From positions 868,001-932,000 of the forward strand of contig NZ_CP099571.1 of the NCBI RefSeq assembly GCF_040409795.1: 64,000 nucleotides of DNA, given 5' to 3'. The position numbers and the translations under genes are program-made. Positions within the stretch are counted from its first letter, which is position 1; each line of letters begins with the position of its first letter. The notes under the pieces were generated by a model. The model worked only from the letters and a program-made list of their open reading frames with translations, made no database searches and was not told where the DNA came from. Below are positions 27,110 through 38,750 of the stretch, one piece after another. Source of the DNA: Polynucleobacter sp. MWH-UH19D. Its GTDB lineage: Bacteria; Pseudomonadota; Gammaproteobacteria; Burkholderiales; Burkholderiaceae.

Positions 27110-28239
27110 ACGCCTGCCTCATGAATCAAATTAGTAACGCTTAAACCTAGCTCAAGGGCGGTATTACTTTGACCACTCTCCAATAGCTCAATGGTTGCAT
27201 CTAGCACCGCAGGAGAAATCATAAAACCATGACGATACAGGCCATTGATCAAGATCAAATCCGTTAACCCTTTTTCTTTTTTGATGAGTACTTCAGGGAG
27301 ATTATTTTTTAGCGTTGGACGACATTGCGTTGCCATTTCTAAAATTCTCGATTCTGCAAATCCACTGTGTACTGTGTAAACAGCGCTGAGTAATTCCATG
27401 GCAGAGCGGACGCTCATTGGCGATAAGTCTTCCGATTCAATTTCAGTAGCACCAACCACGTACACATCATTCTCTTTGGGTGCAATATATATTGGATAGC
27501 GAGGATGTATTAAGCGAGTAGGTCTTCGTAATTTGACCTCGGGGGCATATAAACGGATCACCTCGCCACGCACACCCCGTAATGATCTTATGTTATTTGT
27601 ATGAGATGACCAGGCATCTTTTGCGCCATTGCCCCGGCAATCAAGAATGCAATGGTATCCAGAATCGTTTCGCAAAGCTTCTGGATCTAGCTCTGTATTC
27701 CAATGACATGAAACTCCCAGGGTGTCGAGCTCAGATAGCAGTGCATCTAGCAGTTGTCGATTATCTAATTGACCCTCATTGGGAAGATAGAGGCCTTGAG
27801 TAAATCGTTCGGCAACGCTTGGTTCAAAGTCTAATAATTCTTGAGCATTTAATCTGCGCGGTGGGCTGAGCTGACTATTGTGCAAACTATTTTTATCTAA
27901 GTGGCTGGTAAAGCGTTCTGCCTCTGCCGCATCTTGCCGATGCCAAAGTATTAATGTGCCGTCTTGTTGAAAAAAAACGGGTGAAGATAATTCTTCAATA
28001 AGGGCTTTCCAGCGAGGAAGGCTGTAGACCCCCATTCGCACTACTGAATCTTCTGTAATAGCAGATTCAGCAAGAGGGGCTAGCATTGCTGCTGCCACCC
28101 GAGCTGCGGATTCGTTACCTCTCGCATCGCCTTTGTCAAATAATTCAACCTTAGCGCCGCGTTTTGCCAGAGAAAGTGATAGCAGCCGGCCCATCAGGCC
28201 GGCGCCAACAATGGCAAAGCGTTTGTTAGCAAAGGTCAT
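27100..28239 (-). CDS. thiO: Glycine oxidase / FAD-dependent oxidoreductase ThiO
   Basis: ThiO oxidises glycine to dehydroglycine for thiazole formation. The 379-residue protein has the N-terminal FAD-binding Rossmann motif FAIVGAGLMGRLLSLSLAKR and the DAO-type segments LRGVRGEVIRLYAPE, RPTRLIHPRYPIYIAPKEND and YVVGATEIES. The C-terminal GLYRHGFMISPAVLDATIEL is the FAD-binding end. It is second in the thi operon, 17 bases after thiC, and overlaps thiS by 10 bases. Confidence 0.92.
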   Translation of the reverse strand: MTFANKRFAIVGAGLMGRLLSLSLAKRGAKVELFDKGDARGNESAARVAAAMLAPLAESAITEDSVVRMGVYSLPRWKALIEELSSPVFFQQDGTLILWHRQDAAEAERFTSHLDKNSLHNSQLSPPRRLNAQELLDFEPSVAERFTQGLYLPNEGQLDNRQLLDALLSELDTLGVSCHWNTELDPEALRNDSGYHCILDCRGNGAKDAWSSHTNNIRSLRGVRGEVIRLYAPEVKLRRPTRLIHPRYPIYIAPKENDVYVVGATEIESEDLSPMSVRSAMELLSAVYTVHSGFAESRILEMATQCRPTLKNNLPEVLIKKEKGLTDLILINGLYRHGFMISPAVLDATIELLESGQSNTALELGLSVTNLIHEAGVCA

Positions 28240-28256
28240 ATTGTTATTGACAACGC

Positions 28257-30207
<1,951 letters not shown>

Positions 30208-30229
30208 GAAACCGGGTGTCGGTCTGATG

Positions 30230-30318
30230 TAACTCCCCACGCCAGCATTATCTGGATCGGGTTTTAGGGTCTCTCTCAGCGCCTCTAAGCAAAACCTGCT
30301 TATAAGGGCACCCCTGTT
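30230..30318 (-). ncRNA. TPP riboswitch (THI element) upstream of thiC
   Basis: On the minus strand the leader contains GGGGTGCCC (30314-30306), a hairpin P3 arm, then CTGAGAGAGACCC. The thi-box core CGATCCAGATAATGCTGGCG is followed by TGGGGAGTT near 30230. The CTGAGA and GATCCAGATAATGCTGGCGT signatures are diagnostic for TPP aptamers. It ends about 50 bases before the thiC start, leaving room for the hairpin at 30180-30207. Confidence 0.95.
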
Positions 30319-30344
30319 TCATCCTTAACCTAGATTTAACCACG

Positions 30345-30370
30345 AAAAGAGGGCGGGGCGCATGACCCTC
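30345..30370 (-). terminator. Possible terminator after the Nudix gene
   Basis: On the minus strand GAGGG (30370-30366) pairs with CCCTC (30353-30349) around a 12-base loop, followed by TTTTC. The stem is short and the T-run interrupted, so this is a weak call. It lies between the Nudix stop and the thiC riboswitch and would separate the two units. Confidence 0.35.
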
Positions 30371-30399
30371 GTCAATAGCCGTTGCTGCGGTTGCTCGAT

Positions 30400-31233
30400 T
30401 TACTTATTGCGACGCAAAATGAAGTCAGCAGTGACAAAGGCGGCATCGCTAGTGAATTCATCGGCCAAGATGCGCGCAGCGGCTTCGGCATAGGAGACCT
30501 CAATGAACCCGCTGACCTCTCCATCATGGTTGGTTGGAACAAATTGCTTGGGGAGTTCTAAATCGTAAATAAAGAGCTGCTCGTCATGAAACCCACGCTC
30601 ATTTGCAATACGACGCATATGAATTCGTCCGATGGGTTCGATGTCATCCGAAATATGCTCGGGGACTCCAGCTTCCTCCCATAGTTCGCGACGCGCATTA
30701 ACCCACGGAGTTTCATCAGCGTTAATGCCGCCAGCAGCAAGATTATCTAATTTACCCGGATCAGTTGGCTTATTTTCACTTCTTCTTCCCAGCCAAATGG
30801 TATTGGCTTTTGTGTAGCCATTGATGTGTGAAGCCATGCTCCTAAAACCAAATGTTCTAAATGCAGCACGTTCTAGGCGAAAGTATTTGTGACCGTTTTG
30901 ATCAACCCATGCAAATTCCTCATTACGCCATCCAGGAATAAAACCGCCTTGGCGCATATGGTTTGCTAAGAGCTTTAGGGTTGCCGACAGCTCTTTTGGA
31001 CGCCCCAGCAGTATCGATAACCGATCATGCGTCATTCTTGCTAAATCTACGGATTGTTTTTCAAACAAACTGTGTAAGTGCGGAATGAAATCAGGACTGA
31101 GATAACCGATGGGTTGATCCTCGTGATTGCCACGAGAAAAATAAATGGGCATGAAATCCGCGGGGGCAGGCCTTGCGGTGTTTTGCAACATTTCTTCAAG
31201 TGCTGCGATGGTGCTAGTTGATAAGGCTGGCAT
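30400..31233 (-). CDS. DUF4743-Nudix hydrolase (Tnr3-like)
   Basis: The 277-residue protein has an N-terminal DUF4743-like domain (about residues 1-130, including PIGYLSPDFIPHLHSLFEKQ) and a C-terminal Nudix domain. The Nudix box reads GGINADETPWVNARRELWEE then AGV, matching GX5EX7REUXEEXGU. This domain pair is found in the Nudix part of yeast Tnr3 and in relatives that hydrolyse oxidised (oxo/oxy) thiamine diphosphates. Its place just upstream of the thi operon supports that role. It reads on the same strand as thiC but before the riboswitch, so it is probably a separate unit. Confidence 0.85.
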   Translation of the reverse strand: MPALSTSTIAALEEMLQNTARPAPADFMPIYFSRGNHEDQPIGYLSPDFIPHLHSLFEKQSVDLARMTHDRLSILLGRPKELSATLKLLANHMRQGGFIPGWRNEEFAWVDQNGHKYFRLERAAFRTFGFRSMASHINGYTKANTIWLGRRSENKPTDPGKLDNLAAGGINADETPWVNARRELWEEAGVPEHISDDIEPIGRIHMRRIANERGFHDEQLFIYDLELPKQFVPTNHDGEVSGFIEVSYAEAAARILADEFTSDAAFVTADFILRRNK

Positions 31234-31419
31234 GGGACTTAGTGTAAGCGAGCTTTAAAAAGATCAAAAATTTTCAATCACTCATACCATAAATGAAATC
31301 AAAAGCTATAAATATTTTTTAGAACGATATTCAATTTTCTGACAAGAATCTTCTGCACACAAATTAAGCACGCTAGGTCTCTCTATACAAATCCTCGACT
31401 TACGAAAACTTTTAAGGAT

Positions 31420-31442
31420 TTATCCACATGGTCTGTGGATAA
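31420..31442. other. Inverted pair of perfect DnaA boxes
   Basis: TTATCCACA at 31420-31428 and TGTGGATAA at 31434-31442 are two perfect consensus DnaA boxes facing each other across the 5-base spacer TGGTC. They lie in the 224-base gap between the Nudix gene and tRNA-Arg. Read as RNA they form a 9-bp hairpin, but no T-run follows on either strand. No dnaA, dnaN or AT-rich unwinding region is nearby, so this is not evidence of the origin. The rest of the gap is AT-rich with no other feature I can support. Confidence 0.6.
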
Positions 31443-31457
31443 GTTCTCACACAGAAA

Positions 31458-31532
31458 TGGTCCCGCCGACAGGAATCGAACCTGTATCCCACGCTTAGGA
31501 GGCATGTGCACTATCCATTGTGCTACGGCGAG
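31458..31532 (-). tRNA. tRNA-Arg(CCU)
   Basis: On the minus strand CTCGCCG at the 5' end pairs with CGGCGGG (one T-G pair) before A and the encoded CCA (31460-31458). The anticodon stem CATGC/GCGTG closes a loop CTCCTAA, giving anticodon CCT. The TPsiC arm carries GGTTCGATTCC. Total 75 bases. Confidence 0.95.
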
Positions 31533-31606
31533 ATGCATACATTGAGAAAAGTATGCTAGGAAATAAAGTTCAAATACTAACCGAGATAGGTGATCTTAAT
31601 CATTCG

Positions 31607-31753
31607 TTACCAACCACACAGAGCCCACACTTGATTCGTGATCGATATCATCATTTCGGGAGCGTAGTAGGCGGAAAACACGAATAACAAAATTAGTAGA
31701 GCGAAACCATACGCAATCATTTTCCAGAGTGAGGCATTTCGTGTTCTAGGCAT
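31607..31753 (-). CDS. Small single-span membrane protein
   Basis: An ATG at 31753, inside the last codons of the MFS gene (8-base overlap), opens a 48-residue frame starting MPRTRNASLWKMIAYGFALL. It contains one transmembrane segment (about residues 11-27) followed by FSAYYAPEMMISITNQVWAL and a short tail. The composition looks protein-like, and the overlap with the upstream stop suggests translational coupling. No family is recognised. It could be a small subunit or modulator of the MFS transporter, but that is a guess. Confidence 0.5.
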   Translation of the reverse strand: MPRTRNASLWKMIAYGFALLILLFVFSAYYAPEMMISITNQVWALCGW

Positions 31754-32975
31754 TTGCAACCCGATGAATAGCACGCTCTTTAACTGGTAAGTTGACCAAA
31801 AAAGCAAATACACCCAACGCAATAGCAAGCTGCCAAACAATGAGGTAAGAGCCGGTGCGGTCAAATAAATAACCGCCTAGGAAAGCACCACAGAAACTAC
31901 CGAGCTGATGCGAGAAAAATACTAAGCCTGAGAGCATGGTGAGGTACTTAACACCAAAAATCTGAGCTACGATGCCATTGGTCAGAGGGATGGTAGAAAG
32001 CCAAAGAAATCCCATAATGGCTGCGAACACATAGGTCGTAATAGGGCTCAGTGGTAAGATTAAGAAGCCAGCGATAGCGATGGCACGACCCAGATAAATA
32101 CTTGATAGCAAATAACGCTTTGGAAAGCGTTGCCCCAAAATTCCAGCACTATAGGTGCCAAAGATATTAAATAAGCCAATCAATGCAAGAGCAGTGGTGG
32201 CAACCGCAGGCGCGCCAACAGCAGGGTAGATCGAAGATAGGTCTTTCAGGTAAGGGGCTAGATGGACAGCAATAAAGACTACCTGAAACCCGCATACAAA
32301 ATAGCCAAGTGTGAGCAAGCGAAAGCTAGGATTGCCAATTGCCTCTTTCAGTGCCTCTTTGATCGTTTGTTCACCCAATTGATGTTGATGAGCAAAATTT
32401 TTCTCACGTAAGAAAAAAGCTGTCGGGATCATTAAGCTGGCCATTAAGGCCAAAATCACTAGGGCATCTTGAGCGCCAAATGTGCTCAATAATCCTTGCT
32501 CAGCAGGAATCATTAAGAATTGGCCAAATGATCCAGCGGCTGCAGCAATGCCCATTGCCCAAACGCGTTTATCTGCAGGAACGTTACGACCCAAAATACC
32601 GTAGACCACGCTGTAGGTAGTTGCGGTTTGAGCAAGACCGATTAGTAAGCCACCCGCAATGGTGAAGTTGAGAGCGTCTGTAGAAATCGCCATGCCAATC
32701 AAGCCAAGTGCGTAAAGTGCACCACCTGCAATCATGATCTTAAATGCACCAAAACGATCGGCTAGGGCGCCCGTGACCGGCTGCACAGCGCCCCAAATCA
32801 GATTTTGTAATGCAATAGTCAGTGCAAAGGTTTCACGTCCCCAACCGTTGGCCATTGTGATCGGTAAGTTAAATAATCCAAAGCCATGACGAATTCCCAT
32901 AGACATCGTCACCATGAACCCTCCAAAGATCAAGACCTGGGTCATAGTCAAGGAGGTTTTAGGGCTCGCGCTCAT
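31746..32975 (-). CDS. MFS transporter
   Basis: A 409-residue major facilitator with about 12 transmembrane segments in two halves. The loop between helices 2 and 3 reads GALADRFGAFKIMIAGGALY, the MFS motif A, and a central cytoplasmic loop lies near residues 190-215. It resembles oxalate/formate-antiporter-like and monocarboxylate members of Burkholderiales. Its ATG overlaps the stop of the upstream CoA-transferase gene (TAATG), so it probably imports or exports the acid that the transferase activates. Substrate unknown. Confidence 0.88.
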   Translation of the reverse strand: MSASPKTSLTMTQVLIFGGFMVTMSMGIRHGFGLFNLPITMANGWGRETFALTIALQNLIWGAVQPVTGALADRFGAFKIMIAGGALYALGLIGMAISTDALNFTIAGGLLIGLAQTATTYSVVYGILGRNVPADKRVWAMGIAAAAGSFGQFLMIPAEQGLLSTFGAQDALVILALMASLMIPTAFFLREKNFAHQHQLGEQTIKEALKEAIGNPSFRLLTLGYFVCGFQVVFIAVHLAPYLKDLSSIYPAVGAPAVATTALALIGLFNIFGTYSAGILGQRFPKRYLLSSIYLGRAIAIAGFLILPLSPITTYVFAAIMGFLWLSTIPLTNGIVAQIFGVKYLTMLSGLVFFSHQLGSFCGAFLGGYLFDRTGSYLIVWQLAIALGVFAFLVNLPVKERAIHRVANA

Positions 32976-34255
32976 TAAATGATTCCTTTTTCTCGAAGTT
33001 GAGTAATGGCAACATCATCCAAATGAAGGCGCTCATGCAAGACCTCATTAGTGTGTTGTCCTAGAGTGGGCGGCGCCATCCGAACTTCCGTTGGTGTTTT
33101 GGATAACTTCATAGGGCTTGCTACGAGTTTCATTGTGCCAACTGTCGGGTGTGGCACATTAATCTGCACCTCTCTAGCAATCACCTGCTCATTCTCAAAT
33201 ACTTCTTTGAAATTATTAATAGGGCCACAAGGTACATTGGCTTCCTCTAGAAGTGCAATCCACTCTCCCTTAGTTTTTTTACGAGTCATTGCTTCAAGCA
33301 ATGGAACCAGTTGCTTACGATGCAGTACGCGATCAGGATTGGTGCGGTATAAGGGGTCGTCAGCAAGATGCGCTTCTCCGCCTGCGGTCACAAAGTGACG
33401 AAACTGACCGTCATTACCCGCACCAACAATCATCCAGCCATCTGATGTCGGAAAGGTTTGGTATGGCACGATGATGGGGGAGGCGTTTCCCCAGCGACGG
33501 GGTATCTCACCAGAAGTCAGGTACGCACTAGAGACATTAGCCATCACCGCAACTTGCGTATCTAACAAAGACATATCAATGTATTGACCTTCACCTGTAT
33601 GATCGCGGTGCACTACAGCCGCCAATATTGCCGTAGAGGCATACATACCAGTAAAAATATCGGCAATAGCAACACCGGATTTCTGGGGGCTTGCGCCTTC
33701 AACATCTTCAGCTTCGCCAGTCACACTCATAAAGCCACCCATACCCTGGATGATGAAGTCATATCCAGGACGATGTGCATAAGGACCAGTTTGCCCAAAA
33801 CCGGTAATAGAGCAATAGATCAAATCTGGCTTAATCTGCTTGAGACTTTCGTAATCAAGACCATATTTAGCAAGATCGCCGACCTTATAGTTTTCAATAA
33901 CTACATCTGATTCTTTGGCCAGTTGGCGAATGATGTGTTGGCCTTCGGGTTTACTGATATCAACGGTTATCGAGCGCTTATTGCGATTGATGCAAATAAA
34001 ATAGGCAGATTCTTCAGTGTCGAGACCATTTGGATCTTTAGCAAAGGGAGGGCCCCAGTGCCGGGTATCGTCACCAGCTCCAGGACGTTCCACTTTGATG
34101 ACATCCGCCCCCAGATCAGCAAGATTCTGAGCGCACCAAGGACCAGCAAGCACGCGGCTGAGGTCTAAAACACGAATATGACTTAAGGCTCCCATACCTA
34201 ATTTTGGCATGGATAGCAGGGGATTATTGGAAAAGTCCGACCTCTTCTCAGACAT
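32975..34255 (-). CDS. CaiB/BaiF family (class III) CoA-transferase
   Basis: A 426-residue class III CoA-transferase, which moves CoA between carboxylic acids. It has the N-terminal HIRVLDLSRVLAGPWCAQNL, LGADVIKVERPGAGDDTR, the conserved FICINRNKRSITVDI and the catalytic-Asp region around QYIDMSLLDTQ. The start at 34255 is uncertain: a later ATG at 34195 (MGALSHIRVLDLSRV) matches the usual family N-terminus better, and neither has a strong ribosome site. It is coupled to the MFS gene and divergent from parE. Acid specificity is unknown. Confidence 0.88.
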   Translation of the reverse strand: MSEKRSDFSNNPLLSMPKLGMGALSHIRVLDLSRVLAGPWCAQNLADLGADVIKVERPGAGDDTRHWGPPFAKDPNGLDTEESAYFICINRNKRSITVDISKPEGQHIIRQLAKESDVVIENYKVGDLAKYGLDYESLKQIKPDLIYCSITGFGQTGPYAHRPGYDFIIQGMGGFMSVTGEAEDVEGASPQKSGVAIADIFTGMYASTAILAAVVHRDHTGEGQYIDMSLLDTQVAVMANVSSAYLTSGEIPRRWGNASPIIVPYQTFPTSDGWMIVGAGNDGQFRHFVTAGGEAHLADDPLYRTNPDRVLHRKQLVPLLEAMTRKKTKGEWIALLEEANVPCGPINNFKEVFENEQVIAREVQINVPHPTVGTMKLVASPMKLSKTPTEVRMAPPTLGQHTNEVLHERLHLDDVAITQLREKGII

Positions 34256-34272
34256 GACTACAATTTTGGCGC

Positions 34273-36261
34273 ATGGCTACCCGTAAAATTTCCGAATACA
34301 GCGAATCGTCGATTCAGGTCCTAAAAGGGCTTGAGCCAGTCCGTCAGCGGCCTGGAATGTACACGCGCACAGATAATCCCCTTCATATTATTCAAGAGGT
34401 CTTGGATAATGCTTCAGACGAAGCTTTAGGTGGATATGGCAAACAAATTATTGTGACCATGCATACCGATGGCAGCGTGAGCGTCGAAGATGATGGGCGT
34501 GGAATTCCGGTGGGTATGCATCCCACTGAAAAGTTACCTGTTGTAGAAATCGTATTTACCCAATTGCATGCTGGCGGTAAATTTGAAAAAGGAACTGGCG
34601 GTGCATATGCATTCTCTGGTGGCTTGCATGGTGTAGGTGTTTCGGTAACGAATGCTTTATCTAAACGTCTTGAGGTAACCGTATGGCGTGATGGCCAAAT
34701 CTCAACACTAATCTTTGCTGATGGCAAAGTGATTGAGAAACTGAAATCTAGGCCTGCATCAAAAGACGATAAATCGCATGGTACGCGTGTGCGTGCATGG
34801 CCGGATGGTAAATACTTTGATAGTGCTGCTATACCCATGGCAGAGTTGGTCCGCCTCCTCAGATCCAAAGCAGTTCTATTGCCTGGCGTTAAGGTCACCC
34901 TCATACAAGAAAAGTCTGGTGAAAGTCAGTCATGGCAATACGCTCAAGGCTTGCGTGGCTATTTAAATGAGGCGATTGCACAAGCAGGACATGGTCCTGA
35001 AGTCATTCCGCCATTTGAAGGCGAGCAATATGCAACCGGTACTGGTGATGATGACTCATTTGCCGAGGGTGAGGGTGCAGCTTGGGTAGTTTCTTGGACT
35101 GAAGATGGTGCACCAGTACGTGAGAGTTATGTGAATCTCATCCCTACCCCTGCAGGGGGCACCCATGAGAGTGGTCTACGCGAAGGATTGTTTAATGCAG
35201 TAAAAGGTTTTATTGAGATGCATGCATTACAACCAAAGGGTGTAAAGCTGATGCCCGAAGATGTATTTGCACGCGCCTCATTTATTTTGTCCGCCAAAGT
35301 ATTAGACCCTCAATTTCAGGGGCAGATAAAAGAGCGCTTAAATTCTCGCGATGCTGTGCGCTTGGTTTCAGGTTACGCCAAATCAGCTTTAGAGCTTTGG
35401 CTTAATCAGCATGTTGATTATGGTCGCAAACTTGCTGACTTAGTTATCAAGCAGGCACAAGCCCGCACTCGAGCTGGACAAAAAGTAGAGAAGAAAAAAT
35501 CGTCCGGAGTTGCAGTATTGCCCGGTAAATTGACGGATTGTGAGAGCGAAGACATTGCTCAAAATGAAATATTCCTGGTAGAAGGTGACTCAGCTGGTGG
35601 TTCTGCCAAGATGGGGCGCAATAAGGAGTACCAGGCGATATTACCTTTACGCGGAAAAGTATTAAATACTTGGGAGGCTGAACGCGATCGTTTGTTTGCT
35701 AATAACGAGGTGCACGATATTGCCGTTGCGATTGGCGTGGATCCACATGGACCGAATGATGATCCTGATCTATCCAATTTACGCTACGGCAAGATTTGTA
35801 TTTTGTCTGATGCGGATGTGGATGGTGCGCATATTCAGGTATTGCTACTGACCCTGTTTTACAAGCATTTCCCTAAATTGATCGATTTAGGCCATGTGCA
35901 TATTTCTCGGCCGCCATTATTTAGGGTTGATGCGCCTGCGAGAGGCAAGAAACCAGCGCAAAAAATATATGCCTTAGACGCTAGTGAACTTCAGGCAATT
36001 GAAGATAAATTGCGTAAAGAAGGGGTTAAAGAAACAGCTTGGCAAATCTCCCGCTTTAAAGGTTTGGGTGAGATGAGTGCTGAGCAGTTATGGGATACCA
36101 CCTTGAATCCTGATACACGTCGCTTGCTACCTGTAACGCTTGGATCCTGGACAGAAGACGAAACCTTTAAAACCATGGATATGTTGATGGGTAAATCAGA
36201 ATCTGGTGCGCGCCGCGATTGGCTTGAAGAGCGTGGTAATGAAGTTGAGGCGGATATTTAA
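34273..36261 (+). CDS. parE: DNA topoisomerase IV subunit B
   Basis: ParE is the ATPase subunit of topoisomerase IV, which unlinks daughter chromosomes. The 662-residue protein has the GHKL ATP site ([46 protein letters not shown]) and the TOPRIM domain ([45 protein letters not shown]). It lacks the long insertion of gram-negative GyrB, which supports ParE. The stop overlaps the parC start (TAATG), so the two subunits are coupled. Confidence 0.95.
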   Translation: MATRKISEYSESSIQVLKGLEPVRQRPGMYTRTDNPLHIIQEVLDNASDEALGGYGKQIIVTMHTDGSVSVEDDGRGIPVGMHPTEKLPVVEIVFTQLHAGGKFEKGTGGAYAFSGGLHGVGVSVTNALSKRLEVTVWRDGQISTLIFADGKVIEKLKSRPASKDDKSHGTRVRAWPDGKYFDSAAIPMAELVRLLRSKAVLLPGVKVTLIQEKSGESQSWQYAQGLRGYLNEAIAQAGHGPEVIPPFEGEQYATGTGDDDSFAEGEGAAWVVSWTEDGAPVRESYVNLIPTPAGGTHESGLREGLFNAVKGFIEMHALQPKGVKLMPEDVFARASFILSAKVLDPQFQGQIKERLNSRDAVRLVSGYAKSALELWLNQHVDYGRKLADLVIKQAQARTRAGQKVEKKKSSGVAVLPGKLTDCESEDIAQNEIFLVEGDSAGGSAKMGRNKEYQAILPLRGKVLNTWEAERDRLFANNEVHDIAVAIGVDPHGPNDDPDLSNLRYGKICILSDADVDGAHIQVLLLTLFYKHFPKLIDLGHVHISRPPLFRVDAPARGKKPAQKIYALDASELQAIEDKLRKEGVKETAWQISRFKGLGEMSAEQLWDTTLNPDTRRLLPVTLGSWTEDETFKTMDMLMGKSESGARRDWLEERGNEVEADI

Positions 36262-38732
36262 TGGCTACTAAGAAGACACCAGGCAAAAATAAAGTTGCCG
36301 AGCAAGCGGATTTATTTTCTAACGCTATCGAAGAAATGGATATTGTTGAGGTAGATGAGTCTCCTAAAGCAGCTAAATCAAAAGCAGTATCCTCTAGCGA
36401 CTCCCATGGGCCTAGAGATCCTCATGACCCCAAGACAATTGATTTGGATGAAGACAATAAGGATAGTTTGACGCTAGCGGTTTATGCCGAGCGCGCTTAT
36501 CTGGACTATGCAATCAGCGTTGTAAAAGGGCGCGCCTTGCCTGAAGTTGCCGATGGCCAAAAACCAGTACAGCGACGCATTTTGTTCTCAATGAACGAGA
36601 TGGGCCTTCGTGCAGATGCGAAGCCTGTTAAGAGTGCTCGAGTAGTCGGCGATGTTTTAGGTAAGTTTCACCCTCATGGCGATCAGTCTGCCTACGATGC
36701 ATTAGTGCGTTTGGCGCAAAGTTTTTCTTTGCGTTACCCATTAATCGATGGGCAGGGTAATTTTGGCTCTCGCGATGGCGATGGTGCTGCAGCGATGCGT
36801 TACACCGAGGCACGATTAACAAAAATAGCTGGCTTGCTGTTAAGTGAAATTGACGAAGGAACGGTTGATTTTGCGCCGAACTATGACGGTTCATTCCAAG
36901 AGCCTAAGTTATTGCCAGCACGTTTACCATTCGTACTGCTTAATGGCGCCTCTGGTATTGCTGTGGGTATGGCGACCGAGATTCCATCGCATAATTTGCG
37001 CGAAGTTGCTTCAGCCGCAATTGCCTTGATGAAGTCTCCCAAGCTATCTACTGCTGATTTGCTGGAAATCATGCCTGGGCCAGACTATCCAGGCGGCGGT
37101 CAAATTATTTCTTCAGCTGCAGAGATTGCCCAAATTTATGAGACTGGACGAGGCAGTCTGAAGGTGCGTGCCCGTTGGTCTATCGAAGAGTTAGCACGCG
37201 GTCAATGGCAAATTGTCGTCAATGAGTTGCCGCCATCCACATCTTCGCAACGAGTCTTGCAAGAAATTGAAGAGATTACTAATCCAAAGGTGAAGGTTGG
37301 TAAAAAGACTTTAACCCCTGAACAGAATAATCTGAAGTCCACTATCTTGAATGTCTTAGATGGTGTGCGCGATGAATCTAGTAAAGATGCGCCTGTTCGC
37401 TTGGTATTTGAACCAAAGAGCAAAAACATTGATGTCAATGAGTTCATCAATCTATTGCTAGCCCACACCTCGCTTGAATCCAATGCGCCAATGAATTTGG
37501 TGATGATTGGTAATGATGGTCGTCCACGTCAAAAGGGCTTAAAAGAAATTATTTCTGAGTGGATTGAATTCAGAGTTGTGACAGTAACCCGTCGAACTCA
37601 ATTCCGCCTCGGTAAAGTTAAAGATCGCATGCATATATTGGAGGGACGACTAACTGTTCTTCTTAATATTGATAAGGTTATTAAGATCATTCGCAATAGC
37701 GATGAACCCAAAGCTGATTTGATGAAAGAGTTCAAGTTAACTGATCGTCAGGCTGAAGATATTTTGGATATCCGCTTGCGTCAATTGGCTCGCCTTGAGG
37801 GTATCAAGATTGAACAAGAGCTCAAAGAACTCAAATCTCAGCGTGATGACTTGGAAGGATTGCTACAGAGCGATAGCGTTTTGCGCAAACGGATCATCAA
37901 AGAGATTGAAGCGGATATTAAAGATTATGGCGATGATCGTCGCACTTTGATTCAGGAAGATAAACGTGCGGTCGCAGAGACCAAAGTAATTGATGAGCCT
38001 GTGACTGTCATTGTCTCTCAAAAAGGTTGGGTGCGTGTACGTCAGGGTCATGAGCATGATCCAACCCAGTTCAGCTTTAAAGCCGGTGATGCGCTCTATG
38101 CAACCTTTGAAGTGCGTACTGTTGATGTTGTCCAAGGGTTTGGTAGTGATGGCCGTGTATATACGGTACCGGTCAGCGAATTACCTGGCGCACGAGGAGA
38201 TGGATCGCCGCTTACTAGCTTCGTGAATCTAGCTGCTGGCTCTCAGATGGTTGCTTACTATGCAGGACAGCCAGATGATTTAGTGCTGTTATCCACCAAG
38301 GCCGGTTATGGATTCTTGGCCAATGTATCTGACATGACTACCCGTAATAAGGCGGGCAAATCTTTCATTAGCATTGATGCAAAAGTAGCTGGCGATGCAC
38401 CACTTGGTGCCGCTAAGGTAGAAGAGGGTATGAAGCAAGTTGCTTGCTTATCGGCGGCCTCGAAGTTACTAGTATTTCCGCTGGATGAATTAAAGCGCTT
38501 ACCTACAGGCGGTAAGGGTGTGATCCTAATGGGGCTTGATGACAAAGAATTTATGTCATCTGCAATCGCTGTAGGGCCCAATGGAGCGAGCTACTCTGGT
38601 GCAGGTCGTGCAGGCAAGCCAACCGAATTGAGTTTGGATGCGAAGACCCTTAAGTCGTTTGCTGGCAATCGTGCTCGTAAGGGTCACTTTGTTGAGCCAC
38701 GCTTGAAAGATGGCAAGTTAAGGGCAAGCTAA
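36261..38732 (+). CDS. parC: DNA topoisomerase IV subunit A
   Basis: ParC is the DNA-cleaving subunit. The 823-residue protein has the quinolone-region segment [20 protein letters not shown] and the catalytic Tyr181 in [10 protein letters not shown]. The C-terminal beta-pinwheel repeats run from about residue 590 (for example [13 protein letters not shown]). It carries about 70 extra N-terminal residues, acidic and Ser/Lys-rich ([20 protein letters not shown]), before the usual start [20 protein letters not shown]. These look disordered. The gene is coupled to parE and convergent with the XdhC gene. Confidence 0.94.
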   Translation: MATKKTPGKNKVAEQADLFSNAIEEMDIVEVDESPKAAKSKAVSSSDSHGPRDPHDPKTIDLDEDNKDSLTLAVYAERAYLDYAISVVKGRALPEVADGQKPVQRRILFSMNEMGLRADAKPVKSARVVGDVLGKFHPHGDQSAYDALVRLAQSFSLRYPLIDGQGNFGSRDGDGAAAMRYTEARLTKIAGLLLSEIDEGTVDFAPNYDGSFQEPKLLPARLPFVLLNGASGIAVGMATEIPSHNLREVASAAIALMKSPKLSTADLLEIMPGPDYPGGGQIISSAAEIAQIYETGRGSLKVRARWSIEELARGQWQIVVNELPPSTSSQRVLQEIEEITNPKVKVGKKTLTPEQNNLKSTILNVLDGVRDESSKDAPVRLVFEPKSKNIDVNEFINLLLAHTSLESNAPMNLVMIGNDGRPRQKGLKEIISEWIEFRVVTVTRRTQFRLGKVKDRMHILEGRLTVLLNIDKVIKIIRNSDEPKADLMKEFKLTDRQAEDILDIRLRQLARLEGIKIEQELKELKSQRDDLEGLLQSDSVLRKRIIKEIEADIKDYGDDRRTLIQEDKRAVAETKVIDEPVTVIVSQKGWVRVRQGHEHDPTQFSFKAGDALYATFEVRTVDVVQGFGSDGRVYTVPVSELPGARGDGSPLTSFVNLAAGSQMVAYYAGQPDDLVLLSTKAGYGFLANVSDMTTRNKAGKSFISIDAKVAGDAPLGAAKVEEGMKQVACLSAASKLLVFPLDELKRLPTGGKGVILMGLDDKEFMSSAIAVGPNGASYSGAGRAGKPTELSLDAKTLKSFAGNRARKGHFVEPRLKDGKLRAS

Positions 38733-38750
38733 AGCGAGAACCTCAAAAAG

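Noticed and set aside
31420..31442. Calling the DnaA box pair a replication origin.
   Set aside because: Only two boxes, no AT-rich unwinding element, and no dnaA, dnaN or rpmH nearby.
34392..34904. A 170-codon open frame antisense to parE.
   Set aside because: It mirrors the codon pattern of parE, has no ribosome site or recognisable domain, and parE is certain.
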